Part shown: positions 7,261-7,473 of the stretch, in pieces
How positions within the stretch are numbered: the first letter of the stretch is position 1
Layout: each line of letters begins with the position of its first letter
From: an uncultured Erythrobacteraceae bacterium
GTDB lineage: Bacteria; Pseudomonadota; Alphaproteobacteria; Sphingomonadales; Sphingomonadaceae
Assembly (NCBI GenBank): GCA_950071875.1
Contig: CATMNW010000111.1
Span: 1 to 7,473, forward strand
Length of the DNA stretch: 7,473 nt
Direction of reading: 5' to 3'
Made by a program: the position numbers and the translations under genes
Notes under the pieces: model-generated
Databases searched by the model: none
What the model was told of the DNA's origin: nothing
What the model saw: only the letters and a program-made list of their open reading frames with translations

Positions 7261-7292
7261 GTCCGCTTTGCGCCCTCCATCCGGCCGTTCGG
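7261..7292 (+). repeat. 32-bp dispersed repeat, copy B
   Basis: GTCCGCTTTGCGCCCT (7261-7276), a five-base variable spacer and CGGCCGTTCGG (7282-7292) match copy A at 4346-4377 in the opposite orientation, with 26 of 32 positions identical and no gaps. The pair brackets the tRNA scar and the serine-recombinase cassette. Confidence 0.6.
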
Positions 7293-7473
7293 CATTGTCG
7301 CCGACGATCCCTAAAGCCGCCATTCGTTCCGCCAGCGCTCAAGTGGTTCAGACCCGAAATTGCGCTGACGGCCCAGCAGGCGTGGCCACAATTATATTCG
7401 GAGTGCAGCAATCAGGGCGTCCCGAGCCATGGCCACGCGCGGGTGTCGCAGCGATGAGCGTGCCCAGACGAGG

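Larger units (their letters stand above)
7092..7473. other. Apparently non-coding region upstream of the cassette
   Basis: These 382 bases hold the leader hairpin and dispersed-repeat copy B. The longer open frames here (on both strands, for example 7196-7411 and 7215-7457) are rich in Arg, Cys, His and Ser, show no domain and lack good ribosome sites; I do not accept them. The promoter of the DUF3489 cassette should lie here, but I cannot pick a convincing -35/-10 pair. An edge-truncated gene at the far right cannot be excluded. Confidence 0.5.

Noticed and set aside
7196..7457. Small genes on both strands at the right end
   Set aside because: The peptides are low in typical protein character, have no recognisable domain or ribosome site, and one of them spans the dispersed repeat.

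Overview
The window looks like an accessory (island-type) stretch of a GC-rich alphaproteobacterial chromosome, most likely a sphingomonad (Sphingomonas, Sphingopyxis, Novosphingobium or Erythrobacter type). This rests on base composition, protein style and the DUF3489-DUF2924-serine recombinase trio common in that group; no rRNA or other phylogenetic marker is present, so the genus is open.

Layout from left to right. (1) Positions 1-1353, minus strand: an overlapping rsbR-rsbS-rsbT stressosome operon. It encodes a sensor/scaffold RsbR with an RsbRD-type N-terminus and a STAS C-terminus, a STAS-only RsbS whose phospho-acceptor is Thr rather than Ser, and the first 36 codons of the switch kinase RsbT, cut by the window edge. 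(2) Positions 1590-2222, minus strand: a short, catalytically complete tyrosine recombinase. (3) Positions 2410-4299, plus strand, divergent from the integrase: an OLD-family protein (ABC-type ATPase fused to a TOPRIM nuclease domain). It has no helicase or reverse-transcriptase partner in the window, so it is a candidate single-gene phage-defence nuclease. (4) Positions 4300-4780, no gene: a weak terminator, two 12-bp-spaced direct repeats, an AT-rich palindromic stretch and a 20-bp segment that fits the last 20 nucleotides (57-76) of a tRNA-Ser gene exactly. The rest of that tRNA is missing, so this is best read as the attachment-site scar of an island lying to its left. (5) Positions 4781-7091, minus strand: a tightly coupled DUF3489 - DUF2924 - large serine recombinase cassette, with a strong hairpin just upstream of its first ribosome binding site. 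(6) Positions 7092-7473: apparently non-coding.

The window therefore joins a stress-signalling module, a probable defence gene and two unrelated recombination systems around a tRNA scar, as expected at an integration hot spot. An unexpected structural signal is a 32-bp repeat (26/32 identical) present in opposite orientations at 4346-4377 and 7261-7292, bracketing the tRNA scar and the serine-recombinase cassette. A third, weaker copy may lie in the integrase/OLD intergenic region.
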